Positions 18,137 through 26,884 of a stretch of DNA of 64,000 bases are shown here, in pieces. How positions within the stretch are numbered: the stretch's first letter is position 1; each line of letters starts with the position of its first letter. The notes under the pieces were generated by a model. It had not been told where the DNA came from. It searched no databases and worked only from the letters and a program-made list of their open reading frames with translations. Source of the DNA: Acidobacteriaceae bacterium (lineage in GTDB: Bacteria > Acidobacteriota > Terriglobia > Terriglobales > Acidobacteriaceae); the NCBI GenBank assembly GCA_025360645.1, contig JANYBT010000119.1:1-64000 (forward strand), read 5' to 3'. Made by a program: the position numbers and the translations under genes.

Positions 18137-18979
18137 CTAATCGACCTTGAGAAAATATGCGATTACTTTCTCGTACTGCTTCCACGGCAGCACTCGCTTG
18201 AGCGCGAGCTGGATCTTGGCGTCCGTTCCCACTACATATCTCAGCTTGGGGTTGGGGTTCTGCGCTATGCGAACCACCAGGCGCGCCACTTCAATCGGGT
18301 TTCTTTTCTTCACACTCTGCACCCGCTCTTTCATTCGCGCCCCGCGCTCCTGGTTCGGCGAGGTTCCATCCAGCGTTTTTTCGCCCAGCCGAGTGTTCCG
18401 GCTCCAAATGTCGGTTTCGTAAGAACCGGGCTCCACCAGCACCACCTTGATCCCGAGGGCGTTCAGTTCCAGCCGCAACGACTCGCTCCAACCCTCCAGG
18501 GCAAATTTGGAGGCCGCATAGCTGCTGATGGCAAGCGGCGCGCACAGCCCGGCGATTGAGCTCATCATGATCACATGACCAGACTTCTGTTGCCGCATCA
18601 CGGGTAACACGGCCTGGGTCATCGCCACATTGCCGAAAAAGTTGGTCTCAAATTGAGTGCGGATCTCTTCCAGCTTCAAGTCCTCGGCAAACCCTGCCAT
18701 AGCAAACCCGGCGTTGTTCAGCAGCACGTCTATGCGGCCGTAGTCCCGCACTACTCCGTCCACCAATGCGGCAATCGTCCCGAACTCGGTGACGTCTAAC
18801 CGGCGCACATCCACGCTGCCGGACACCCCCGCATCAGCCGCCGCCTTCTCCAGATATTCCCGGCGCCCCAGGTCGCGCATACTCCCCACTACCTGGAACC
18901 CCGCCCTGGCCAGTTCGATAGTGCTCAGCAGCCCGATTCCGCTCGACGCTCCTGTGATCACTGCGATCTTCTTGGACAT
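18137..18979 (-). CDS. Short-chain dehydrogenase/reductase
   Basis: 280 residues. The NAD(P)-binding motif TGASSGIG is at residues 9-16, NNAG follows at about 90, and the catalytic Ser and Y-x-x-x-K are in MMSSIAGLCA and SYAASKFALEG. The Ser, Tyr and Lys of the classical SDR triad are all present. The substrate is not evident; the C-terminal extension resembles family members that act on lipids or retinol-like compounds. No functional partner adjoins. Confidence 0.9.
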   Translation of the reverse strand: MSKKIAVITGASSGIGLLSTIELARAGFQVVGSMRDLGRREYLEKAAADAGVSGSVDVRRLDVTEFGTIAALVDGVVRDYGRIDVLLNNAGFAMAGFAEDLKLEEIRTQFETNFFGNVAMTQAVLPVMRQQKSGHVIMMSSIAGLCAPLAISSYAASKFALEGWSESLRLELNALGIKVVLVEPGSYETDIWSRNTRLGEKTLDGTSPNQERGARMKERVQSVKKRNPIEVARLVVRIAQNPNPKLRYVVGTDAKIQLALKRVLPWKQYEKVIAYFLKVD

Positions 18980-19321
18980 TGCATCTCCACTCTCAAGCTT
19001 TGTACCACGCCCCGGGTTGTTGTTTTCAGGATAAAAGTAAGAAGGCTGGAACCTCCCGGCTCCGGCCCGATTCTCCTCCGCCCTACTTCCTCAAGAACCC
19101 GTGTGAGCCTTAATAGGCTATGCGAGTGTCACCAATCAATCTGAACGAAAACACGCCCTTTTCGCACTCAACACTGCGCCCGCCCCATTGGACCCGCATT
19201 CTCCGCCGTTCGCTCCCGCTTCCAGCCCATTCGCTCCTCCAGCGGTTGCTTTTCGCCACCCGTTACGAGACCATGAACAATTGTCTTCTATCTCACAGTG
19301 CTCCTAAGGACCTAGCCGCTC
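18980..19321 (+). other. Intergenic region, divergent promoters expected
   Basis: 342 bases between the divergent SDR and inositol-phosphate synthase genes. A 76-codon open frame (19120-19350) overlaps the next gene and has neither a ribosome binding site nor family resemblance, so I do not call it. No convincing -35/-10 pair, hairpin or repeat was found. Confidence 0.5.
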
Positions 19322-20671
19322 ATGGCCAAATCTCTAAAACCCGTTTCTGAGCCGTCCAATGCCGTCATTGAGCCCGCCAAGGGCAAGCTCGGGGTTATGA
19401 TCCCCGGCATGGGCGCGGTGGCGACCACCTTTGTCGCCGGCGTCGAGGCTATCCGCAAGGGGCTCGCCGCCCCCATCGGCTCGCTCACTCAAATGGGAAC
19501 CATCCGCCTGGGCAAGCGCACGGACGGGCGCACTCCGAAAGTGAATGAGTTCGTGCCCCTAGCCACCCTCAATGACCTGGTGTTCACAGGTTGGGACATT
19601 TACGAAGACAACATGTACGAGGCGGCGACCAACGCAGGGGTGCTCGATCGATACCTGCTGGAAAAGATCAAGCCGTTTCTTTCAAAGATCAAGCCTCGGA
19701 AAGCCGTCTTCGACCACAACTACGTGAAGCGAATTGAAGGGCCCAACGTCAAAAAAGGCAAGAACAAGATGGACTTGGCCGAGCAGTTGCGCCAAGACAT
19801 CCGCGACTTCAAGAAGTCGTCGGGCGCAAGCCGCCTGGTCACCATCTGGTGCGCATCTACTGAGACCTTCATCAAGCCGACCGCCGCCCACCAGTCGGTG
19901 AAAGCGTTCGAGAAGGCCATGCTGAAGAGCGACCCGAAGATCGCGCCCTCTATGATGTATGCCTACGCTTCGCTGATGGAAGGCGTCCCCTTCGCCAATG
20001 GCGCGCCCAACCTGACCGTGGATATCCCGGCCATGCGCGAGCTGTCGCGGCAAAACGAAGCGCCCATCTGCGGCAAAGACTTTAAGACAGGACAGACCCT
20101 CATGAAGACGGTCCTCGCTCCCGCCTTCAAAGCGCGGCTGCTGGGGATGGCTGGATGGTACTCCACCAATATTCTCGGCAATCGCGACGGCGAAGTGCTC
20201 GACGATCCCGGATCCTTTAAGACCAAGGAAGAATCCAAGCTGGGCGTGCTCGAACACATCCTGCAACCCAGTATCTATCCTGAGCTTTACGGCAACATCT
20301 TTCACAAGGTCCGCATCAACTATTATCCGCCGCGCGGCGACAATAAAGAAGGTTGGGACAACATCGACATCTTCGGATGGCTGGGCTATCCCATGCAGAT
20401 CAAAGTGGACTTCCTCTGCCGAGACTCCATTCTGGCGGCCCCGCTAGTCCTGGACCTGGTGTTGTTCCTTGACTTGGCTAAACGCACCTCAGAATTGCGC
20501 GGCATTGGCATTCAGGAGTGGCTCAGCTTCTACTTCAAGTCGCCCATGACCGCTCCCGGCCTCTATCCTGAGCACGACTTGTTCATCCAGCTGATGAAGT
20601 TGAAAAACACGCTGCGACACCTGAAAGGCGAGGAACTGATCACGCACCTGGGATTGGAATACTACGACTGA
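19322..20671 (+). CDS. Inositol-3-phosphate synthase family protein
   Basis: 449 residues. The N-terminal Rossmann part carries GVMIPGMGAVATTFVAGVEA, followed by TLNDLVFTGWDIYEDN. The central catalytic region has LRQDIRDFKK, LVTIWCASTE, EGVPFANGAPN, GKDFKTGQTLMKTVLAPAFK and MAGWYSTNILGNRDG, all hallmarks of myo-inositol-1-phosphate synthases. The enzyme converts glucose 6-phosphate to inositol 3-phosphate with internal NAD+ redox cycling. In bacteria this can feed phosphatidylinositol or related lipids. AAGGA 11 bases before the ATG is a weak ribosome binding site. Confidence 0.93.
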   Translation: MAKSLKPVSEPSNAVIEPAKGKLGVMIPGMGAVATTFVAGVEAIRKGLAAPIGSLTQMGTIRLGKRTDGRTPKVNEFVPLATLNDLVFTGWDIYEDNMYEAATNAGVLDRYLLEKIKPFLSKIKPRKAVFDHNYVKRIEGPNVKKGKNKMDLAEQLRQDIRDFKKSSGASRLVTIWCASTETFIKPTAAHQSVKAFEKAMLKSDPKIAPSMMYAYASLMEGVPFANGAPNLTVDIPAMRELSRQNEAPICGKDFKTGQTLMKTVLAPAFKARLLGMAGWYSTNILGNRDGEVLDDPGSFKTKEESKLGVLEHILQPSIYPELYGNIFHKVRINYYPPRGDNKEGWDNIDIFGWLGYPMQIKVDFLCRDSILAAPLVLDLVLFLDLAKRTSELRGIGIQEWLSFYFKSPMTAPGLYPEHDLFIQLMKLKNTLRHLKGEELITHLGLEYYD

Positions 20672-20760
20672 AGATCAGCAAAGGATGTGCGTCCCTCGCT
20701 GCTAGAGAGGCGCACGCCATCGTCAAGAGGTCGCCCGGCTCGCTGAATATCTTGACCTCG

Positions 20761-21024
20761 CTAAAACGGCATTCTCGGGACGATTTCGCTCTCGCGCAGA
20801 AAAAACTGAGCGGAACAAGTGCCGGAGCCACAGATGACCGGGATCAGTCCTGCGACTTGGCGGCGCGTGATCAACCCCAGGGTCCCGCACGAGGGGCAGG
20901 ACAGCACGGCCCAGAACGGATCGTCTTCGCCGCCGACTTTACCGGCATTCTCCAGCACGAAGATCGTGCCAGGCGCCATCTGCTCGGGAATCCACTCGCT
21001 CAAGATATTGACTTCACCGGTCAT
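20761..21024 (-). CDS. Small zinc-ribbon-like protein
   Basis: 87 residues. The middle contains SCPSCGTLGLI and the C-terminal half VICGSGTCSAQF, giving two C-x2-C or C-x4-C knuckles that could hold a metal. I recognise no named family. It starts 26 bases after the MerR gene on the same strand, so the two are probably co-transcribed and may act together. Confidence 0.6.
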   Translation of the reverse strand: MTGEVNILSEWIPEQMAPGTIFVLENAGKVGGEDDPFWAVLSCPSCGTLGLITRRQVAGLIPVICGSGTCSAQFFLRESEIVPRMPF

Positions 21025-21050
21025 ATTGCCCCCTTGTGCCTGCGGTTGAG

Positions 21051-21530
21051 CTACGAAGAACCCTGGGCCCGGCGCGTTGCCGCGGCCGTCATAAAGACCG
21101 ACTGACTGCGTTTCTTGATGGCTCGAATGTCCGCACGCACCTGGCGAACCGTATCGCTCAGGCAGATGGCCAGCATGGGCTGTCGCGCGTTGCGCAGCAG
21201 GTCCACGATTTGCCGCGCGGAAGTCTCTACATACACGTCCTGCCCATCGGTCAGCAGGTGATGCCGGGAACCGCTGCTGACGGTCTGGGCGAGACTTTGA
21301 CTGAATTCCCGTTGCAGGAGGCGGATCACTCTACGCACACGTTGCAGCGAAAATCCACGCCGGCGCAATTCACAAATCACGGTGAGCGTGGTCAGATCGT
21401 CGAGCGAATACAGTCGGCGGTGGCCCCGGTGAAGCGGCGATACGATGCCGCGCTCGTCCCAGCATTGCAGTTGCCGGGGTGTGATCCCGGTCAGCTCCAG
21501 CACTTCGTTCGATGAATACAGTTCCCGCAT
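21051..21530 (-). CDS. MerR family transcriptional regulator
   Basis: 159 residues. The N-terminal winged helix-turn-helix is typical: SSNEVLELTGITPRQLQCWD, then ERGIVSPLHRGHRRLYSLDD and LTVICELRRRGFSLQRVRR. A C-terminal effector region without the Cys cluster of MerR or SoxR suggests a non-metal ligand or protein partner. A set of inverted repeats 13-47 bases upstream of the ATG is a likely autoregulatory operator. The next gene downstream encodes a zinc-ribbon-like protein. Confidence 0.9.
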   Translation of the reverse strand: MRELYSSNEVLELTGITPRQLQCWDERGIVSPLHRGHRRLYSLDDLTTLTVICELRRRGFSLQRVRRVIRLLQREFSQSLAQTVSSGSRHHLLTDGQDVYVETSARQIVDLLRNARQPMLAICLSDTVRQVRADIRAIKKRSQSVFMTAAATRRAQGSS

Positions 21531-21542
21531 CTGTTTCTCGGC

Positions 21543-21577
21543 AAAACATTCTGGGGGAAGAATGTTTTAAACATTCT
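21543..21577 (-). promoter_or_regulatory. Operator-like inverted repeats upstream of the MerR gene
   Basis: Three half-sites alternate in direction. AAAACATTCT (21543-21552) and AGAATGTTTT (21559-21568) form a perfect 10-bp inverted repeat around a six-base centre. A third site, AAACATTCT (21569-21577), makes a second palindrome with the middle one across three bases. The cluster is placed where a MerR-type dimer would regulate its own promoter. Confidence 0.65.
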
Positions 21578-21833
21578 AGGTTGAGTTGGGGCATCCGATT
21601 GTTGAAAAACCATGAATTGTGTTGCCGGAGTTGGTTCCTTGCCCGACCGGCACTTCTCGAAGCGGAGACCGGTCCTCGCGCTTTCCTCCGTGTCTTCGCG
21701 GTAGGTTTGGCGGTCGGCCGCCTGCGAATGTCAATCTGCCGGGCCGCCCACCCCAGAGCCGCGACTTTGGCGTTAGACGCAAGAAAGCATTACTATTGGT
21801 GCTACTCACACTTCTATGGGGAGAACAACCGGA
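21578..21833 (+). other. Intergenic region before the BNR-repeat gene
   Basis: 256 bases between the MerR operator and the BNR-repeat protein. It should contain the promoter of the rightward gene and perhaps that of the leftward merR. I could not pick a convincing -35/-10 pair, and no repeat or RNA structure stands out. Open frames crossing it show no family features. Confidence 0.4.
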
Positions 21834-24800
21834 ATGCCTTCCAAGTCTGCCGTTATGCGGATTTCTCTGTGCCTGTTAATGGCGCTGACCTCGATTATTG
21901 TTGCGCCCAAGGCGAACGCTCAGGGTAAGAAACAGACGAAGGCCGCGAAACCCGACAAGGCTGCCCCAGCTTCGACGCCTGTGCCCGCCCCAGAAGCCGG
22001 CGCCGACGAAAAAAAAGAGGGTGACCCACTTTTCAAGGGGATGAAGTATCGCTCGATCGGACCATTTCGGGGTGGGCGGTCGCTGACTGCGGCGGGCATC
22101 GCCGGAGATCCGACAACCTATTATTTCGGCGGCACCGGCGGTGGAGTGTGGAAGTCCATCGACGGAGCGCTGACTTGGAGCCCGGTCTTCGATCATCAAG
22201 GAACATCCTCCATTGGCAGCATCGCCGTGGCCCCCTCCGACCGTAACGTGGTGTATGTGGGAACCGGCGAAGCCTGCATCCGCGGCAACATCTCGGATGG
22301 TGACGGCGTGTACAAGTCGCTCGACGGCGGCAAGACGTGGAAGAACATGGGTCTGAAAGACACACGCGCCATCGGGCGCGTCATCGTCAACCCGCGGAAC
22401 TCCGACATCGCATTCGTGGCCGCGCTGGGACATCCGTTTGGCCCGAACAGCGAACGCGGCGTGTTCCGCACCACCGATGGGGGCAAGACTTGGGAGAAAG
22501 TGCTGTATCAGGACGAGAACACGGGCGCCATTGATATCGCATTCGATCCGGCAAATCCGAATGTACTCTTTGCCTCGCTCTGGCAGGCGCGGCGTACGCC
22601 GTGGACGCTCTCCAGCGGCGGACCGGGCAGCGGTATTTATCGCTCCAGCGATGGCGGCGGTACCTGGAAGAAATTGACCGAGCACGGCCTACCCAAAGGG
22701 CCATGGGGACGCATCGGCATGGCGGTGGCGGCAAATTCCGATCGCGTCTATGCCCTCATTCAGGCCGAAGAGGGCGGACTGTACCGCTCGGACGATGGCG
22801 GCGAGTCGTGGCAGCTCATCAATCCCGACCACAGTTTGCGCCAGCGCCCCTGGTACTACATGCACGTTATCGCGGACCCGCAGGATGCCGACCTCCTGTA
22901 CATCATGAACGTGGATGCCTTCAAGTCCACCGACGGCGGGCACAGCTTCAACAAAGTGAAAGTGCCGCACGGAGACAATCACGGACTGTGGATTGATCCC
23001 AGGAACACGAAGCGGATGGCGCTGAGCAATGATGGCGGTGTCTCTGTGAGTACGGATGGCGGGAAGAGCTGGACCCGGCAAGACAACCAGCCCACCGCGC
23101 AGTTCTATCACGTAATCACCGATACCCGGACCCCTTATTTCGTGTACGGAGCGCAGCAAGACAACTCCACCGTTGCGATAGCGAGCCGCAGCGACGACGG
23201 AACGATTGGGCGGCCGGATTGGTATCAAGTTGGCGGCGGCGAAGCGGGATACATCGCGCCCTACCCGCCAGATCCAAATATTGTGTATGCCGGAGACTAT
23301 GAAGGCAACCTGACGCGTTTCGACAAGCGCACCGGACAAGTGCAGAACATCGCGGTCAGCCCGGTACTGACCGACGCGAAAGGTGCGGCGACCCTGGAGC
23401 ACCGCTTCCAGTGGACCGCGCCCCTGATCACTTCGCCGCATGACCCGAACGTCCTGTACTACGGCGGGGAGCGTCTATTCAAGACCAGCGATGGCGGGGT
23501 GAAGTGGGAAGCCGTGAGTCCGGACCTGACCCGCAACGACAAGACCAAGCAGATCGCTTCCGGCGGCCCGATCACCATTGACGACACCGGAACCGAGTAC
23601 TACGACACCGTCTTCTCCATCGCCGAGTCGCCGCTGGAGAAGGGCGTGATCTGGGTAGGGACTGATGACGGGCTGGTTCAGATCACCCGCGACGGCGGAA
23701 AGCACTGGACCAACATCACGCCCAAGGACATGCCAGAATGGAGCCGAATCAGCCAGATTGATGTCTCGCCTCAAGACAAGGGCGCGGCCTATGTGGCGGC
23801 GGATCGTCACCAGAGCGATGACCTGAAGCCTTACATCTATAAAACCACGGATTACGGAGCGACCTGGAGCAAGATCACCAGCGGGATTCCAGAGACAGCA
23901 TTCGTGCGGGCGGTGCGGGAAGACCCCAAGCGTCACGGCTTGCTCTACGCCGGCACCGAGCGGGGCGTGTATGTCTCGTTTGATGACGGAGCGAACTGGA
24001 AGTCCCTGCAGCTGAACCTGCCGACGGTTCCGGTGCATGATTTGGTCATCAAGAATGATGACCTGGTGCTGGCCACCCACGGGCGGGCGTTCTGGATTCT
24101 GGATGATGTCTCCCCGCTGCGCCAGTTCGCGGCGGACGTTGCTGACAAAGACAAGTATCTGTATAAGCCAGCGACAGCCTTTCGCTTCCACAATGGTGGT
24201 GAGGAACGCGCCGGAAAACTCACGGGGAGCAATCCGCCACCAGGCGCGGTGATCTACTACTACGTGAAGGCCGAGTCCAAGCAAGAGCCCAAGCCGGAGA
24301 CAAAGATCGAGATTCTAGATGCCACGGGCAACGTGATCCGCAGTTATTCCAGCAATCGCACCTTGCCCGAGGACGAGGCGCTCACCCCGGACCAGAAGAA
24401 GCCCGAGAAGGAAATCAAGCAGGAAGTGGGGTTAAACCGGTTCGAGTGGGACTTGCGCTATCAAGCGGCAAGGCGCGTGCCGGGATACTACCTGTATGAA
24501 TACCAGGATGGCTCCAACGGACCGCTGGCCGTGCCGGGGCAGTATCAAGTACGTCTGACTGTGGATGGAAAAACGCAGACTGTTCCGTTGGAACTGAAAG
24601 CCGATCCACGGGTGAAGATTCCGCAGGCGGACATGGAGAAGCAGTTCCAGACTTTGCTTGGGCTGCGGGATGAATTAAATCGGGTGTATGACGCGGTGAA
24701 CCAGATTCAGGACGTCCGGCAACAGGTGACGGGGCTGGCCAAGCGTCTGCCCGCGAGTTCCAAGGCGGTGGCGGATGCCGCAGTTGCGCTGGATGCGAAG

Positions 24801-25094
24801 CTAGTGGCGGTGCGGGACGCGCTCGTCAACTTCAAGATCACGGCGAATGAAGACTCGCTGGCCTATCCGCCGGGGATTGACGGATCGGTGGCCTTCATCG
24901 CGATGCAGATTGCCGCGTCCTCAGATGCCGCGCCAACTGAATCGCAGATGCGGCAGGCCGAGAAATCGACCAGCGACGCTGAAGCATTGCTGACCAAGTG
25001 GACCGACTTGCAGCGGACGGACCTGGCTGGGTTCCAGAAAATGGCGGCAGACCAGGGAATTTCCGCAGTGGTGGTGCCCCCGGCCAGCCAATAG
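21834..25094 (+). CDS. Large secreted BNR/sortilin-like repeat protein
   Basis: 1086 residues. The ATG at 21834 follows GGGGAG by ten bases; an ATG at 21816 lies before that site. A signal peptide (MRISLCLLMALTSIIVAPKA) precedes a long propeller region with many Asp-box motifs (S-x-D-G-G-x-T-W): SIDGALTWSP, SLDGGKTWKN, TTDGGKTWEK, SDDGGESWQL, STDGGKSWTR and TSDGGVKWEA. A C-terminal region (about 780-1080) has charged helices and FEWDLRYQAARRVPGYY. Such VPS10/sortilin-like propellers are common in Acidobacteriota; annotation as glycosyl hydrolases is frequent but unproven. Likely periplasmic or surface-bound. Confidence 0.85.
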   Translation: MPSKSAVMRISLCLLMALTSIIVAPKANAQGKKQTKAAKPDKAAPASTPVPAPEAGADEKKEGDPLFKGMKYRSIGPFRGGRSLTAAGIAGDPTTYYFGGTGGGVWKSIDGALTWSPVFDHQGTSSIGSIAVAPSDRNVVYVGTGEACIRGNISDGDGVYKSLDGGKTWKNMGLKDTRAIGRVIVNPRNSDIAFVAALGHPFGPNSERGVFRTTDGGKTWEKVLYQDENTGAIDIAFDPANPNVLFASLWQARRTPWTLSSGGPGSGIYRSSDGGGTWKKLTEHGLPKGPWGRIGMAVAANSDRVYALIQAEEGGLYRSDDGGESWQLINPDHSLRQRPWYYMHVIADPQDADLLYIMNVDAFKSTDGGHSFNKVKVPHGDNHGLWIDPRNTKRMALSNDGGVSVSTDGGKSWTRQDNQPTAQFYHVITDTRTPYFVYGAQQDNSTVAIASRSDDGTIGRPDWYQVGGGEAGYIAPYPPDPNIVYAGDYEGNLTRFDKRTGQVQNIAVSPVLTDAKGAATLEHRFQWTAPLITSPHDPNVLYYGGERLFKTSDGGVKWEAVSPDLTRNDKTKQIASGGPITIDDTGTEYYDTVFSIAESPLEKGVIWVGTDDGLVQITRDGGKHWTNITPKDMPEWSRISQIDVSPQDKGAAYVAADRHQSDDLKPYIYKTTDYGATWSKITSGIPETAFVRAVREDPKRHGLLYAGTERGVYVSFDDGANWKSLQLNLPTVPVHDLVIKNDDLVLATHGRAFWILDDVSPLRQFAADVADKDKYLYKPATAFRFHNGGEERAGKLTGSNPPPGAVIYYYVKAESKQEPKPETKIEILDATGNVIRSYSSNRTLPEDEALTPDQKKPEKEIKQEVGLNRFEWDLRYQAARRVPGYYLYEYQDGSNGPLAVPGQYQVRLTVDGKTQTVPLELKADPRVKIPQADMEKQFQTLLGLRDELNRVYDAVNQIQDVRQQVTGLAKRLPASSKAVADAAVALDAKLVAVRDALVNFKITANEDSLAYPPGIDGSVAFIAMQIAASSDAAPTESQMRQAEKSTSDAEALLTKWTDLQRTDLAGFQKMAADQGISAVVVPPASQ

Positions 25095-25156
25095 GCCGCG
25101 AACGGAGGGGCTGCGTGGTGTTGGACTGTTGTTTTGCATCAAAGTTTTGAGTGTCT

Positions 25157-25471
25157 ATGGAGTTGCGATCGATACCGGGCGGACGAAGCACAGTAGTTCT
25201 CTATCTGTGCGTTTTTCTGCTCTCGGTCTGCCTGAGTGCGGGGCATGTTTGTCCGGACGGGCTCCACTCCGACCTGTCCCGACACAAGATTTCGTCTTCC
25301 CCCAATCCGGCTTGCTTGATTTGCATGGCAGCCCATTCCACCTTGCTGTTTCTGCTGCTGGTTTTGCTGCAATTGCTGGTCGCCCCGGCGAGTTTTCAAT
25401 TTGTTCCGGCGGCGCGGCTCTTCTTACCGCCTGCCTTCCAGATGTATGTCCGTCCCCCTCCGGGGCTATAG
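25157..25471 (+). CDS. Small secreted Cys/His-containing protein heading a metal-uptake operon
   Basis: About 104 residues from the ATG at 25157 (a GTG lies two codons earlier). A hydrophobic N-terminus (TVVLYLCVFLLSVCLSAG) is followed by HVCPDGLHSDLSRHKISSS and PACLICMAAHS, then a second hydrophobic segment and a Pro-rich end. The clustered His and Cys residues next to metal-transport genes suggest a metal-binding or sensing role, but I recognise no family with certainty. It lies 78 bases before the outer-membrane barrel gene. Confidence 0.55.
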   Translation: MELRSIPGGRSTVVLYLCVFLLSVCLSAGHVCPDGLHSDLSRHKISSSPNPACLICMAAHSTLLFLLLVLLQLLVAPASFQFVPAARLFLPPAFQMYVRPPPGL

Positions 25472-25549
25472 TCGCGTTGCTGACGACGCTGCGGAGGAAC
25501 CTGTCTGCAGACTCGCACTTTTCAACTTCCGTCTGACAGGAGTGAACCC

Positions 25550-26854
25550 ATGAAGCATTTCATTTTTGCAGTTGTGCTCGCGACTTTGATTTCGACAACC
25601 ATGTGGGGGCAGCAATCGACAGCACCGGCGGCGGACACCGCAGCCCTGGAACAAAAGTTCCGCGACATGGAGGACCGCATCATCGCGCTGGAGGGCCAGG
25701 TGCGGGCTCTCAAGGCAACGGCGGCACAAGCTCAACCGGCTCCGGTGACGAGTCCCGAGACAGCCACGGAACCGTCGCCCTTGGTGTCCGGAACTGCGCC
25801 CGCGGAGACTTCGGCGACCAGTTCGAGCAGTGCATTCGCTCGGCCCATCAATCTGGGAGGCGCATCCAATGCCGGAAAGGCGCTGAATCCCGACATCAGC
25901 GTGATCGGCGACTTTATCGGCGTGGCGGGGCACAATTCGATTTCGCCCTCTCCCGCACTCGAGATGCACGAGTCGGAAATCGGCTTGCAGGCCATTATCG
26001 ACCCCTACGCGCGCGGCGACTTTTTTTTGAGTTTTGGCGAAAAGGGCGTCAACGTGGAAGAGGGCTTCATCACCTTCACTGCGCTGCCCGCCGGCTTTAC
26101 CGCGCGGGTGGGAAAGATGCGTTCCGCTTTCGGCAAAGTCAACATGATGCACAACCATGTGCTCCCCTTCGTGGACCGTCCGCTGGTGAGCAACAGTCTG
26201 ACCGGCGGGGAAGATGGCATTGATGACGCCGGGTTTTCCCTCGAGCACATTCTTCCCGCGCCCAAAGGAATATTTTTTGATGTAACGGCCCAGTTGTTTC
26301 GCGGCGACTCGGGCGGCGGCGACCAACTGGTGTTCCAGTCGCATCGCAAAAGCGACGTGAGTACGGTCGAGCATCTCCGCGCCTACAAAGATCTCACCGA
26401 ATCCACCAACCTGGATATTGGGCTATCGTACGCGCGTGGGCACAACGAGCTCGGTAGCGCCTTTCTGACCCAGCTCTATGGGGTTGATGCCACGGTGCAT
26501 TGGAAACCATTGCGGCGGGCCATTTATCACTCGTTCGTGGGCCGGGGCGAGTTCATCTGGAGCCAGCGCCAGCAACTCCCGGTGGAGCAGCGGGCGTTTG
26601 GTTTTTATACCTCGGGCGAGTATCAACTGGGGCGGCGCTGGTTTGTCGGTGGCCGCTATGATTTGTCCGATCGCAGCCGATTTGCCAACCAGACCGACAA
26701 AGGCGGATCGGCAATTTTGACCTATTGGCCGAGCGAGTTTAGCCAGATTCGCACGCAGTATCGCTATACCAAGTATGCTGAGAATATTGGCGCCCACGAA
26801 GTGCTGTTCCAAGTGCTGTTTTCGCTGGGAGCACATGGGGCTCATCCGTTTTAA
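25550..26854 (+). CDS. Outer-membrane beta-barrel protein with N-terminal coiled coil
   Basis: 434 residues; the ATG at 25550 follows AGGAG by seven bases. A signal peptide (HFIFAVVLATLISTTMWG) is followed by a coiled coil (LEQKFRDMEDRIIALEGQVR) and a Thr/Pro/Ala-rich linker. From about residue 100 alternating amphipathic strands (ISVIGDFIGVAG, YARGDFFLSFGE, WFVGGRYDLSDR, FSQIRTQYRYTKY) end close to a C-terminal Phe, as in outer-membrane porins. Position before a metal-binding protein and permease suggests a metal-ion porin. Specificity is inferred only from context. Confidence 0.75.
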   Translation: MKHFIFAVVLATLISTTMWGQQSTAPAADTAALEQKFRDMEDRIIALEGQVRALKATAAQAQPAPVTSPETATEPSPLVSGTAPAETSATSSSSAFARPINLGGASNAGKALNPDISVIGDFIGVAGHNSISPSPALEMHESEIGLQAIIDPYARGDFFLSFGEKGVNVEEGFITFTALPAGFTARVGKMRSAFGKVNMMHNHVLPFVDRPLVSNSLTGGEDGIDDAGFSLEHILPAPKGIFFDVTAQLFRGDSGGGDQLVFQSHRKSDVSTVEHLRAYKDLTESTNLDIGLSYARGHNELGSAFLTQLYGVDATVHWKPLRRAIYHSFVGRGEFIWSQRQQLPVEQRAFGFYTSGEYQLGRRWFVGGRYDLSDRSRFANQTDKGGSAILTYWPSEFSQIRTQYRYTKYAENIGAHEVLFQVLFSLGAHGAHPF

Positions 26855-26884
26855 CCAGAAAAAGTTTATGAGGAGACAGCACTT

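Noticed and set aside
20672-20760. A terminator after the inositol-phosphate synthase gene
   Set aside because: No stem of more than five pairs with a T-run could be found.
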